From NCBI RefSeq assembly GCF_014132355.1, contig NZ_BLZO01000094.1, positions 1 to 64,000 on the forward strand: a DNA stretch of 64,000 nt, read 5' to 3'. The translations under genes were made by a program, and so were the position numbers. Positions 55,015-63,937 of the stretch are shown in pieces. The notes under the pieces were generated by a model. That model did no database searches and was not told where the DNA came from. It saw only the letters and a program-made list of their open reading frames with translations. Position 1 is the first letter of the stretch. Each line of letters starts with the position of its first letter. This DNA comes from Okeania sp. KiyG1 (GTDB lineage Bacteria > Cyanobacteriota > Cyanobacteriia > Cyanobacteriales > Microcoleaceae).

Positions 55015-56712
55015 ATGAAAATCAACTGGCAAAAAATCAGTCTAATTCCCAGCTTAGGACTTCTGTTTTTGGGAGCTTGTACTCCAGCTAATAATTCCTC
55101 AAATACTTCAGGGTTGGAAGTAAAATTTTTAGTTGGCAGTGCCTTAGAAAAATTCTGTAACCAAGCAGCGACCCAACTAAACCAACAACAACCAAAACTC
55201 GATAATGGTAAATCTTTTTACCTAAAATGCGAAGCGAAAGGTAGTGGAGATGTAGTCAAAGATATCGTTTCTTTATCCCAAAAACTCAAAAGTGGAACCA
55301 TCCAACCAGACTCCCCAGAATTTCCCACCCTAATTTCCGTAGATGGAGAAATTTATCATTCCCAACTCTTATACCAAATCAATCAAATCTATCCCGGACA
55401 AAACTATATTCCTCAAATTACTGATGCACCTTTGTTGGCAAACAGTCCCATGGTATTCATGGCATCACAAGAAATAGCAGCAGGACTACGGAAACAACCA
55501 GATATATATAGATCGCTCGTCAGTGCTAAAACTCACCAAGACCTAGACCCTAATAGTCCCCAACTACCAATACATTATGTTCACACTGCTCCCACTCGTT
55601 CCAATTCTGGTCTACAAACTTTGGTAGCTCAGTTTGCCTCTGTTGCCAATAAACGCCCCGAACAACTCACAGTTGCTAACGTAAAACAATATCAATTCCA
55701 AGTCCAAAAAATTCAGAGCAAAGTCACTCGTTACGGGGTTTCCACCAGTTCTCTAGCTGAAGATATGGTGAAAAATGGTCCGTTTTGGGCATCCATCGCT
55801 TCTGTTTATGAGTCTTCCGTAATTGAGGCAAATACTGATAATACTCAAACTCGCTATGAAGCAATTTATCCCAGTTCTACTTTTACTTCTAATATGAGGG
55901 CAATTTTACCAACTGCACCCTGGGTGAGCGAGGAGGAAAAAGAAGCAGCAGAAAAAGTCATTGAATATTTGCGATCGCCAGTCGCCCAAAAAATTCTTAC
56001 AGACTTAGGTCTTAGACCAGGGATACCGGGGGTCCCTTTGGGAGCAAAATTTTCTTCCCAATACGGAGTAGACCCCAATGCTAGATATGATTCTCTGCGG
56101 ACTCCCCAACCAGAAGTAGTGAATGCCATGATTAAGTCTTGGCAGGAATTTGCGAAGAAACCATCTCAGGTAGTTTTGGTAGTTGACTCTTCTGGGTCTA
56201 TGAGCGGTGAAAAGTTACCTGCTGTTCAGAATACCTTGCGCTATTATCTCGAAGGTTTAGGACCAAAAGAAAAAATTGCTCTAATTGACTTTGACTCTAA
56301 AATTAAAGCTCCGGTTTGGGTTGATGGTACTACTGAAGGTCGCGCTCGCGGTATGCAGTTTATTAGTAGTTTGAAAGCGGATGGTGGTACGAAACTTTAT
56401 GATGCTGCTTTGAATGCCAGAAATTTATTACAGGAAAATCTGCGTTCTGATGCTATTAATGCTGTAGTTCTTTTAACTGATGGGGAAGACTCTGGTTCTC
56501 AAACTTCTCTCAAACAACTTAGCGATAATCTGAAAAACAGTGGATTTGATTCTGACAAAAGGATTGCTTTTTTTACTATTGGTTATGGGAAAAAGGGAGA
56601 ATTTGATGCTGGAGTCTTGAAACAAATTGCTAGTTTAAATGGTGGTTATTATCGTCAGGGAGACCCAGAAAGTATTGTTAATTTAATGTCCGATCTACAA
56701 ACAGAATTTTAA
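55015..56712 (+). CDS. Lipoprotein joining a solute-binding fold to a VWA domain
   Basis: 565 aa. Signal peptide with lipobox LGAC (Cys about 22), so it is a predicted lipoprotein. The first 370 residues are a type 2 solute-binding fold (SBP_bac_11-like): VKFLVGSALEKF, KCEAKGSGDVVKDI, THPTRSN-like region APTRSNSGLQTLV, YESSVIEA, YPSSTFTSN and a C-terminal YLRSPVAQKILTDLGLRP. The last 180 residues are a VWA domain: VVLVVDSSGSMSG (MIDAS DSSGS), a Thr in GGTKLYDAAL, VVLLTDGEDSG and IGYGKKGEFD. Both metal-site motifs look intact. Related substrate-binding plus VWA proteins are known, but the ligand is not. It is followed 20 bp downstream by a membrane coiled-coil gene and likely in one operon. 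No permease genes are nearby, so a sensing role is more likely than transport. Confidence 0.85.
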   Translation: MKINWQKISLIPSLGLLFLGACTPANNSSNTSGLEVKFLVGSALEKFCNQAATQLNQQQPKLDNGKSFYLKCEAKGSGDVVKDIVSLSQKLKSGTIQPDSPEFPTLISVDGEIYHSQLLYQINQIYPGQNYIPQITDAPLLANSPMVFMASQEIAAGLRKQPDIYRSLVSAKTHQDLDPNSPQLPIHYVHTAPTRSNSGLQTLVAQFASVANKRPEQLTVANVKQYQFQVQKIQSKVTRYGVSTSSLAEDMVKNGPFWASIASVYESSVIEANTDNTQTRYEAIYPSSTFTSNMRAILPTAPWVSEEEKEAAEKVIEYLRSPVAQKILTDLGLRPGIPGVPLGAKFSSQYGVDPNARYDSLRTPQPEVVNAMIKSWQEFAKKPSQVVLVVDSSGSMSGEKLPAVQNTLRYYLEGLGPKEKIALIDFDSKIKAPVWVDGTTEGRARGMQFISSLKADGGTKLYDAALNARNLLQENLRSDAINAVVLLTDGEDSGSQTSLKQLSDNLKNSGFDSDKRIAFFTIGYGKKGEFDAGVLKQIASLNGGYYRQGDPESIVNLMSDLQTEF

Positions 56713-56731
56713 TTTTTATCTGGAGGTAAAT

Positions 56732-57451
56732 ATGAAATTAGTTAATCCGTTTGATTATCCTATATCTATATTAATAGGTGGATTTTTGTTAATAGCTGGT
56801 GTCCGGTTTGTGAGGTTGCCAAGTTTTGTAATTTTACCTGCTACGGCGGTTGTTTCTGTGGCAAGTGCTACAGTGTTGAAATCTCAAGAACCCGATCCAG
56901 AAAAGTTGGCAAAAAAACAGTTAGAACAAGAATTAGAAGTTATTTCTGGACTGGCAAAAAATTTGGCACAGAAAGCTGAAGTTTTGCGGCAAGAAGCTAA
57001 TCAATTGTTAGGTGGTGAAGCGTTCCAAATGGAATTATTAGTAACAGTTCAATCAGTTTGCGATCGCGCTATTGAATTGCCCCATAAAATTACACAAATG
57101 TCTCAAAATTTACCTAAGAATGAGGCGTTATTATCTGTGGAGGATTTGGAAAGACAACTATTAGAAGTTAAGAGTAAGCAAAGGTCAAATTCTGATATTA
57201 CTCAACAGCACTTAAAACAATTAGCTGCGAGTTTAGAGCGAAATATTCAGTTAGCAAAAGCTGGAAAAGATACTCGGCAAGCTAAAATTGTTAGTCTGCA
57301 TACAATGGTTCAAGATTCGGCAGGATTATTGCAAGAACTAGAGAATAAATTGCGGAATGCTAATTTGAATGATTTGGCAGAAATTCAAGAATTACGCAGT
57401 TTAAGTGACGAGTTAAATAGCTATCAAAATAATATGAAAATATTTCTTTGA
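56732..57451 (+). CDS. Membrane-anchored coiled-coil protein, partner of the VWA lipoprotein
   Basis: 239 aa with a strong ribosome-binding site (GGAGG 5 nt before the ATG). Two N-terminal hydrophobic segments (ISILIGGFLLIAGVRFV and FVILPATAVVSVASATVL) are followed by about 180 residues of helical heptads (KKQLEQELEVISGLAKNLAQ, LEDLERQLLEVKSK-like, LQELENKLRNANLNDL). It resembles PspA-like or spacer coiled coils in composition only. Position 20 bp after the VWA lipoprotein suggests they act together at the cytoplasmic membrane. I do not recognise the family. Confidence 0.7.
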   Translation: MKLVNPFDYPISILIGGFLLIAGVRFVRLPSFVILPATAVVSVASATVLKSQEPDPEKLAKKQLEQELEVISGLAKNLAQKAEVLRQEANQLLGGEAFQMELLVTVQSVCDRAIELPHKITQMSQNLPKNEALLSVEDLERQLLEVKSKQRSNSDITQQHLKQLAASLERNIQLAKAGKDTRQAKIVSLHTMVQDSAGLLQELENKLRNANLNDLAEIQELRSLSDELNSYQNNMKIFL

Positions 57452-57519
57452 TAAGAAGGAAGAAAGAAGAAGGAAGAAGGAAGAAAGAAGAAGTAAAAGT
57501 ATTACGTTATCTGAGTTTT

Positions 57520-57737
57520 ATACCAATTCCTAAAAGGAACGGTATACTTGGGTCAGACTTCAGTTGTTAATTAATTAAAACAGGTATAGTTACTTTTTTG
57601 CTAAAAATAGCCCAGTTAATGTTAATTATTCTTACTTTTTACTTCTCCCCCCACTCCCCCAATTTCCCCTCCAGGGAGGGGTTAGGGGTGGGTCCTCTGC
57701 TCAATAAAATGTAGAAAAGTTTTTGATAAATGGTATT
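57520..57737 (+). mobile_element. Small element with ATACCAATTCC / AAATGGTATT ends (copy 2)
   Basis: Inverted homologue of 9391-9603, with the same order of motifs (ACTTGGGT, AGACTTCAG, AAATAGCCCAGTTAATG, TTTCCCCTCC-AGGGAGGGG, AAAACTTTTTGATAAATGG-like end). Non-coding. It forms much of the 57452-57926 spacer, the rest of which has AGAAGGAAG runs and AT-rich DNA. Confidence 0.7.
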
Positions 57738-57926
57738 AGAGCTTCTCGATCTGTCCGCGCCCTTTGCTTAGACTGCTGTACTTAGTTACTAATATTTCAC
57801 CGTTGAAAAAGTGCTGAGATATGAATACTCTAAGTAGATTGATTTAATTGTATTCCTGAAAATAATTAAGTTGGCGGAAATAATTAAATTCTTTCTGATG
57901 TATTTATAAGTACCAGAAATAAAGTT

Positions 57927-58124
57927 ATGAACAATAAATTTGATTCTCTTTTATTGGTAGCACTTTTCACAACAGCTATGACTTTTTTACAAGAGGATAA
58001 AATACTAATAAGTCAGTTAAATGGTAGTTTTGTTAAAGCTGAAATAGCTATTATTCAACAACAAAAAAATTATCGAGAGGACAAAAAACCACCTGTTCCA
58101 TATAAAGATGGTAGCAGCCGTTAA
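57927..58124 (+). CDS. Small exported or membrane peptide, unknown
   Basis: 65 aa. A hydrophobic start (FDSLLLVALFTTAMTFL) is followed by a polar chain and the tail KKPPVPYKDGSSR. It looks like a signal-bearing small protein, but no family is recognised and there is no strong ribosome-binding site (AAAGTT precedes the ATG). Single gene between repeats. It may be spurious. Confidence 0.4.
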   Translation: MNNKFDSLLLVALFTTAMTFLQEDKILISQLNGSFVKAEIAIIQQQKNYREDKKPPVPYKDGSSR

Positions 58125-58522
58125 AATTAATTAGCAGAAGGAAGAAGGAATTCCGTAAAACGGAATTCAAAAGTCAAAAGTCAAAAGTTAAAAGTCAAAA
58201 GTAAGATTTTATAGGTCAAAACTTTGATGCTTCAGTAATTTCAGCAAATTATTCGACATCTAAAGTTTGGAACTATTTGTAACATTCTTTTTTCAAATTG
58301 GTAGAAGAAGGAAGAAGTAAGAAAAAAGAAGGAAGAAGGAAAAAGGATAAATAAGGCGTTTATTTATCTAGTATAGAAGGTTAATAATGAGTAGTAATGG
58401 CAGTTGCTAGCTGTTGCCTGTTGCCTGTTGCCTATTCCTTATTAAAAATTTACTTAATATGACAACTGATAACTGATAACTGATAACTGATAACTGAATT
58501 GACACTAGGAGAATATTCAACC
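58125..58522. other. Repeat-filled spacer
   Basis: AAAAGTC heptamers (58165-58200), the AGATTTTATAGGTCAAAACT motif shared with 36292 and 37560, AGAAGGAAG runs, TTGCCTG heptamers (58410-58433) and TAACTGA heptamers (58465-58497). No gene. Confidence 0.6.
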
Positions 58523-59626
58523 ATGACAATTACAAATCAAAAATCTATCAAAAATCGTCGCATTTTATCTGGAATACTTACTTGTGCAGCATTAGCTTTA
58601 GCTTATGCACCAATTCCAGGATTAAATCAAAAAATCATAGTAGTTAGTGGCACAGAATTTGCCGAACCACTCCAACAAATAGAAACTCAATTTGAGCAAA
58701 AATATCCCCAGATAGACTTAGAATTAAAATTCCAAGGTTCCCAAGATATAATCAACAATTACATAGACCAAAAAAACGACTTTAACCCTACAGTTTTAAT
58801 CCCGACAAATGCAGCACTATTAGATGAATTAAACCAACGCTGGCAAAGTCAAAATAATACCCAAGCATTCTATCAACAACCAACAGCGATCGCCAAAACT
58901 TTCCTAGTAGGAATTGCTTGGCCTGAACGTGGAAAAATCTTATTTCCCAATGGCAAATTTTCCTGGCAACAATTAGAAAAAGCAATGGCAGCAGGTAGCT
59001 GGCAAAAAATAGGTGGTAAACAACAGTGGGGTAGTTTTGATTTCGTCACCACCGACCCCACTCGTTCCAATAGTGGGCAAATAACCATGAATTTGTGGGC
59101 AAAGTCAAAAGGCAACAACAACTTGAATACACCCACCGTTGAATCATTATTTAGTAAAGTCAAACGGTCAGTATATTTGCCTCCCCGTTCCACCGATATA
59201 TTGTTACAAGAATTTATTGCTCGCGGACCTAATGATGCGGATGTAGCAACAGTTTACGAAAGTATCGCCCTCTATCGTTGGCAACAGTCAGGAGCAGCTC
59301 AAAATAAACCTTATCAAGTTTATTATCTCAACCCCACCGTAGAAACTGTAGCGACAGCAGCGGTCGTGCGTCGGGATGTAAATGGGGCAACTGCTAATGC
59401 TGCTGGTAAATTTGTAGATTTCTTGACTCAACCAGAACAACAAAAAGTATTTGTGCAGTATGGTTTCCGTCCCTCCCACGGCAATATTGATTTGCTCTCA
59501 GTTGCCAATAGTCCTTGGAATCAGAATATTCCAGGCGCTCAAGTTAACCCGCAAATTTCCACTTTACCAGCACCACAACCATCAGTTTTAGGAGAAATTC
59601 AAAGGTTGTGGCAACGGGTGCAGTAG
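58523..59626 (+). CDS. Type 2 solute-binding protein (SBP_bac_11-like)
   Basis: 367 aa from MTITNQKSIKNRR, with AGGAG 11 nt upstream. A signal anchor (ILSGILTCAALALAYAPIPG, no lipobox) is followed by the solute-binding fold: KIIVVSGTEFAEPLQQIE, LELKFQGSQDIINNY, NPTVLIPTNAALLDEL, VTTDPTRSNSGQI, VYESIALYRW and FLTQPEQQKVFVQYGFRP. It is related in fold to the first half of the VWA lipoprotein at 55015, including the DPTRSNSGQ motif, and could be its soluble or anchored partner. No transporter genes accompany it. The TAG stop is part of a GGGGAGTA microsatellite. Confidence 0.83.
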   Translation: MTITNQKSIKNRRILSGILTCAALALAYAPIPGLNQKIIVVSGTEFAEPLQQIETQFEQKYPQIDLELKFQGSQDIINNYIDQKNDFNPTVLIPTNAALLDELNQRWQSQNNTQAFYQQPTAIAKTFLVGIAWPERGKILFPNGKFSWQQLEKAMAAGSWQKIGGKQQWGSFDFVTTDPTRSNSGQITMNLWAKSKGNNNLNTPTVESLFSKVKRSVYLPPRSTDILLQEFIARGPNDADVATVYESIALYRWQQSGAAQNKPYQVYYLNPTVETVATAAVVRRDVNGATANAAGKFVDFLTQPEQQKVFVQYGFRPSHGNIDLLSVANSPWNQNIPGAQVNPQISTLPAPQPSVLGEIQRLWQRVQ

Positions 59627-59765
59627 GGGAGTAGGGGAGTGGGGGAGTGGGGAGTCGGGGAGTCGGGGAGTGTGGGGAGTGTGGGGAGTGTGGGGAGTGT
59701 GGGAAGTGGGGGAGTGGGGGAGTAGGGAAGTGAGGGAGTGGGGAGTCGGGGAGTCGGGGAGTGGG
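59623..59765. repeat. GGGGAGTA / GGGGAGTGT microsatellite after a stop codon
   Basis: Begins within the last codons of the solute-binding gene and continues with GGGGAGTGTG units and GGGGAGTC units. Confidence 0.88.
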
Positions 59766-60236
59766 GCTCAGATGGAACGTTTTTTTAGGCCGAATTATAG
59801 CAATGAGCGCTGGTATATTTACAAATTGCAGGAGGGGCCAAATAGCTAAAAGTCTTATATTATCGTTTTTTTATTCCCCTCCCAGGAGGGGAAGTCAGGA
59901 GTCAGGAGGGAAGAGGGAGGAAGACTATTGAGCAAGAAAAAAACCTAAATTTCCTGTAGATATTCACTCTTGGGTTTACGCAAACAATAGCAACGGACAT
60001 GATATTAACTCTGTCATTAAATACAGATATTAATGGTAGCTCAATGAGGAATTAAATGCGATCGTAATATAGCAAGGAACGAGTTGGTTAGGACGTAGAT
60101 TGATAATGAACCTGAGACATAGAAAAGCTTTTGTCCCTATTCCCTATTCCCTATTCCCTATTCCCTAGCGTGTAGCGCTATATAACCTGCGGAATGTGAG
60201 TTAAAACTATAACCAAAACCAATATCAATTAAAACT
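59766..60236. other. Intergenic region with fragment of an ATATCATGTCCG element
   Basis: Includes TTTCCTGTAGATATTCACTC and CGGACATGATAT (59948-60005), homologous to the right half of 7842-8022, and CCTATTC heptamers (60135-60165). No gene. Confidence 0.55.
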
Positions 60237-61055
60237 ATGACAACTAGCACCAAATATAAATATGTACATCTCGACGAAAAAAACGTCCTTGTTATTACAG
60301 GAAGCACTATAAAAGTAGTCGAGTTAATTACCTCATTCAAAACTTACAGTCAGAAACCAGAAGAATTGCAGAAAAACTATCCTCATTTGAGCATGAGTCA
60401 AATTTATTCTGCCTTAGCTTATTATTGGGATAATCAAGCAGCAATAGATGCAGATATAGAAAAGCGTTCTCAGTATGCAGAAAAATTAGCCCAAGAAGCA
60501 GAAGAGTATTCCTTAGGCAAGGAACCGAAGGCAGAGAAAAATAGAACAAATATCAAGCTTAAAAAGAAGTTTTATGTTTTGCTAACTGTATTAACAATAG
60601 TATTAGTATTAGCAATTAACTACCTGGGAGTTCCTCCTAATAGATCGGATTTTATCAGACCTGTAGGTCATGGGGTAATAACTAGCGAATTCGGTAATAG
60701 ACTCCATCCTATCTATAGAACAATGAAATTACATAAAGGCATAGATATAGGTTACTGTAATGGCAAACCAGTCTTTGCTTCAGCTGATGGAGTTGTGAAT
60801 ATTGCTAGTTGGATAAGTGGGTATGGTAATTTTGTTGAAATCAATCATAGTAAAGGTGTTCAAACTGCCTACGCACACATGGAAAAGTTTTTTGTGAATA
60901 AAAATGATTGGGTCAAACAAGGCCAGATAATCGGTATTGTGGGAGGAACAGGAGGAGTTACTGGTCCGCATCTACACTTTGAAGTGCTAAAACATGAAAA
61001 ATTTATAAATCCACGCAAGAAAGTCAATTTTCCTAGGTTGGGTGTCAGTTTTTGA
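60237..61055 (+). CDS. DUF433 - TM - M23 metallopeptidase fusion
   Basis: 272 aa in one uninterrupted frame. Residues 1-90 are a complete DUF433 (PF04255, VapB45-type antitoxin, HTH-like): YVHLDEKNVLVITGSTIKVV, YPHLSMSQIYSALAYYW and EKRSQYAEKLAQ. A charged linker leads to one helix (FYVLLTVLTIVLVLAINYLG, about 113-132). Residues 140-265 are an M23 (LytM-type) zinc endopeptidase: ITSEFGNRLHPIY, Zn ligands in LHKGIDIG (HxxxD), AYAHM and HLHFEV (HxH). Type II topology puts the peptidase in the periplasm. M23 enzymes cut peptidoglycan cross-bridges. DUF433 normally stands alone with a PIN-type toxin. No toxin gene is adjacent. The joining is very unusual; whether it is functional is unknown. Confidence 0.85.
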   Translation: MTTSTKYKYVHLDEKNVLVITGSTIKVVELITSFKTYSQKPEELQKNYPHLSMSQIYSALAYYWDNQAAIDADIEKRSQYAEKLAQEAEEYSLGKEPKAEKNRTNIKLKKKFYVLLTVLTIVLVLAINYLGVPPNRSDFIRPVGHGVITSEFGNRLHPIYRTMKLHKGIDIGYCNGKPVFASADGVVNIASWISGYGNFVEINHSKGVQTAYAHMEKFFVNKNDWVKQGQIIGIVGGTGGVTGPHLHFEVLKHEKFINPRKKVNFPRLGVSF

Positions 61056-61633
61056 CATATTATTGCTACATATCCTTGAGAGTAGGGAGCAGGGTTCAAA
61101 TACATAAGATATCTTTAGTTTAATGCCGATAATCGTTACAAACATTACCGAATTATTAATTATTAATTATTAATAATTAAATAATTATGGTTTAAAGCCT
61201 CCCCTTTTAAGGGGAAAAAGAAATAATATTTCCTTATATTCAATCCTCTCGGTTAAAACCCGAGGTAATTATCAATTATCCATTATCAATTATCAATTAA
61301 TGAATGAACCATTATTATTACTTAATAGCTAAAGTCGCATCGGAAGTATAGCATTAATGCATGGAAATTGGTATTAAAGAGTCTCAGAGATAGAAAGAAG
61401 GATTTTGCATATCTAAAGATAGCAGAGAAATATACTGTATTTAGACCGTCAAAATGTTGATTTAATATCATTTTAACTGGACATTGTCAGTTTGAGATTA
61501 GGAAAATTTGCTTTGTACTGTAACTTCCAGTATTTTTACATCTAGAATATTGTTTTTCAAAATTCTAAAATATAATTACAGACAAAAAATAAATCTCATA
61601 CAAATATACATTGCGTAAGGATACTTAGGGAAA
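61056..61633. other. Intergenic region with a TTACC-type element and AT-rich leader
   Basis: 61145-61268 is an inverted TTACC/GGTAA element. The rest (61300-61633) is AT-rich and unrepeated and may carry the promoter of the membrane protein gene. The ATG at 61634 is preceded by AGGGAAA. Confidence 0.55.
61145..61268 (-). mobile_element. TTACC...GGTAA small element (copy)
   Basis: TTACCGAATTATTAATT end, GGTTTAAAGCCTCCCC and TTTTAAGGGG core, CCCGAGGTAA end, then TCAATTA heptamers. Non-coding. Confidence 0.75.
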
Positions 61634-62242
61634 ATGTTTTTTCTAGGAATTGGATTCTTGATTATAGGTCTAATATTAGCAATAGTAAGCGGAATATGGG
61701 GCTTAGTTCAAGCTTTTAGTGAAGGCACATTATGGGGTGTTGCTTATTTATTTATTCCTTTTGCTTTTGTCATTTTTTATCTTAAAAATTGGAGTAAGAC
61801 AAAAATCAGAAAAAATTTTATCTTGATGATAATTGGTTTAATTTTATCTCTTGTAGGGAGTGGAGCATTAGGAAATCATATAACTAATAATTTTGTAGTT
61901 AATTCTGCCAATATTCCAGAAAATCCAACTATTACTACTAATTCCGAAAATACTTCAACAAAGATAGAAACAACCGAAGTTATTTCGGAAAAACAGATAG
62001 AAACAACCGAAGTTATTTCGGACCCATTTAGAGATGGAATAAATGCAGCAACAAAAGCAGCCGAACTTGCCCAAACAGCTAATACTCAAACACAGTGGAA
62101 TGAAGTAGCAATGACTTGGCATCAAGCTTTAGTTTTAATGAAAGAAGTTCCTGAATCTCATACTAAATATGAAGTTGCCCAAAACAGAATTGATTTATAT
62201 CGAAATAATCGAGAAATTGCTAAGAAAAAGGCTAGCTATTAA
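61634..62242 (+). CDS. Small membrane protein with C-terminal helical domain
   Basis: 202 aa. Three hydrophobic segments (FLGIGFLIIGLILAIVSGIW, LWGVAYLFIPFAFVIFYL, FILMIIGLILSLVGSGALG) are followed by a low-complexity Thr-rich linker containing a duplicated ETTEVIS motif, and a C-terminal helical domain (FRDGINAATKAAELAQTA, WNEVAMTWHQALVLMKEVPE, KYEVAQNRIDLY). The last domain is frequent in cyanobacterial proteins without a known role, and its helices resemble a TPR-type pair. No operon partner is close. Confidence 0.75.
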   Translation: MFFLGIGFLIIGLILAIVSGIWGLVQAFSEGTLWGVAYLFIPFAFVIFYLKNWSKTKIRKNFILMIIGLILSLVGSGALGNHITNNFVVNSANIPENPTITTNSENTSTKIETTEVISEKQIETTEVISDPFRDGINAATKAAELAQTANTQTQWNEVAMTWHQALVLMKEVPESHTKYEVAQNRIDLYRNNREIAKKKASY

Positions 62243-62416
62243 TGAGGTCAAAAGTCAAAAGTCAAAAGTCAGAAGTTAGAATTTATATAGAATCCGGTTA
62301 TATAATATATGTTGATAATTCTATAATTTCTTCAATATCCCCTTTATAAAAATATTTCACCTTAAAAGGCAAAATTTTAGACTCAATTACTTTGATAAAT
62401 TAGGAAAAATCAGGAA
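62243..62416. other. Short spacer
   Basis: AAAAGTC heptamers (62247-62275) and one ATATAGAATCCGGTTATATA end (about 62287-62310) of the family seen at 15356-15512. Confidence 0.6.
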
Positions 62417-63892
62417 ATGCGTAAATCTAAATTAATCTTAGCCACAATTGTCTCATTATTTTTGGTTAATGAAGTTAGTATTAATCCCCATAGTAATGAC
62501 ATCAGTGAATTAATTAATACAGAGACCTCCATTGCTTACGCAGGAAGAAGAGGAGGAGGAGGAAGAAGTAGAAGTAGTTCTGGAAGTTCGAGTAGAAGTA
62601 GAAGTAGGAGTAGTTCCCCCAGTCGCAGTAAACCAGTCCGTTCGCAGTCTCAACCTCGTAACTCAAAACCCAAACCTAGCAGAAATAATTTAGTTAAACC
62701 GACCAATAACACTCGCCCCACAACAAAACCAGTCCCCTCTTCCGGTAGTAACTCTCAGCGCAGTGGTTCATTTTCCAAACCCAGCAACAATACCAAACCA
62801 AACAATACTACTCGCCCCACTACCAATAACACCAACACTGATGGACGGACTCGCAGTGGTTCCTTTGCTCCAACTACAAAAAAACGTTACTCTGTGGAAC
62901 CTGCTACCGGACGACGTTATTATACCCGTCCAGGAACTCAAGAACGTTATTATCAGGAAACAGGTACAGGGCGATTTTATTATGTAGAACCAGCAACCCA
63001 ACGACGTTACTACATTAATATTGATAATGGGCAACGTTATTTTATTGATAGTAGCGCCGGACGATATTATTATGAGCAACCAGGTACAGATAGATTTTAT
63101 TATGTGCATCCAACTACGAGAGTCCGCTACTACTACGAACCTACTGTCCGCGAACGAGTTGTTTACAGCTACTACGATGGACCAGGAATATTTTTAGAAG
63201 AGTATCTTACTATACTTTTAATTGGAATTTTGCTGGTATGTATTTTTTATCTTTTAATTATGGCGATCGCTTCTGCTTTTGGTGGTCGTCGAGAAGTATT
63301 GGTAGCTGAGGAAGATGAATATATAGAGGTTATTGAGGAGTCACCAGGATATGTGGAAGTGATTGAGGAAACATTGCCAGTAGCAACTGTACCAGAAGAT
63401 TTGGTTAATGATATTGTAACTGTGAGTAAGTTACAGGTAACAATGGTTGCACCAGCAAATAATATTCAATCTAACTTAGCAAAAATGAGTGAGGAGATCG
63501 ATATTGATACCCCAGAAGGTAGAGTACAATTATTGTTAAGCTCGGCGATCGCTCTGCTGCAAACGGAGGAATATTGGACTGATGTTGCTGCTAGTTCAGA
63601 AACTGTGGAGACTAGACAGGAAGCTGAAAAAATTTTTGAGCAGTTATCTTTTGCTGAGAGGTGTAAGTTTGAGGTTAATACTGTTGATGATAATGTGGAA
63701 GTCGATAGTCATATTCTTGTGACTTTGTTGTTGGGAACGGAGGATGATTATCCTTTATTTGGTGAAGTTAATGATGGAGAAAGTTTAAAGCAAACTTTGA
63801 AAGAGTTAGGCAAAGTTACCCCAGATTATTTATTAGTATTTGAGTTACTTTGGACTCCAGTAACAGAAAGCGATCGCCTGATATCCATTTGA
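62417..63892 (+). CDS. DUF1517 protein with RS-rich and Tyr-rich repeats
   Basis: 491 aa; ATG with CAGGAA upstream. N-terminal signal-like helix (LILATIVSLFLVNEVSI), an RS/RG-rich low-complexity region (about 43-80), an Asn/Thr/Pro-rich linker with a repeated RSGSFxP motif, then about eight short repeats of the form RxYYxxPxTxxR (about 155-245: RRYYTRPGTQERYYQETG, RFYYVEPATQRRYY, RYYYEQPGTDRFYY, RVRYYYEPTVRER). One helix follows (LTILLIGILLVCIFYLLIMAIA) and then the C-terminal DUF1517 domain (VSKLQVTMVAP, TPEGRVQLLLSSAIALLQ, YWTDVAASSETVETRQEAEK). The usual DUF1517 protein has a shorter outside part. Function unknown; cell-surface attachment of the Tyr repeats is speculation. Confidence 0.83.
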   Translation: MRKSKLILATIVSLFLVNEVSINPHSNDISELINTETSIAYAGRRGGGGRSRSSSGSSSRSRSRSSSPSRSKPVRSQSQPRNSKPKPSRNNLVKPTNNTRPTTKPVPSSGSNSQRSGSFSKPSNNTKPNNTTRPTTNNTNTDGRTRSGSFAPTTKKRYSVEPATGRRYYTRPGTQERYYQETGTGRFYYVEPATQRRYYINIDNGQRYFIDSSAGRYYYEQPGTDRFYYVHPTTRVRYYYEPTVRERVVYSYYDGPGIFLEEYLTILLIGILLVCIFYLLIMAIASAFGGRREVLVAEEDEYIEVIEESPGYVEVIEETLPVATVPEDLVNDIVTVSKLQVTMVAPANNIQSNLAKMSEEIDIDTPEGRVQLLLSSAIALLQTEEYWTDVAASSETVETRQEAEKIFEQLSFAERCKFEVNTVDDNVEVDSHILVTLLLGTEDDYPLFGEVNDGESLKQTLKELGKVTPDYLLVFELLWTPVTESDRLISI

Positions 63893-63937
63893 ATAAAAAA
63901 TGTTATGGCATTACTCATAAAGATGAGGTACATTTAC

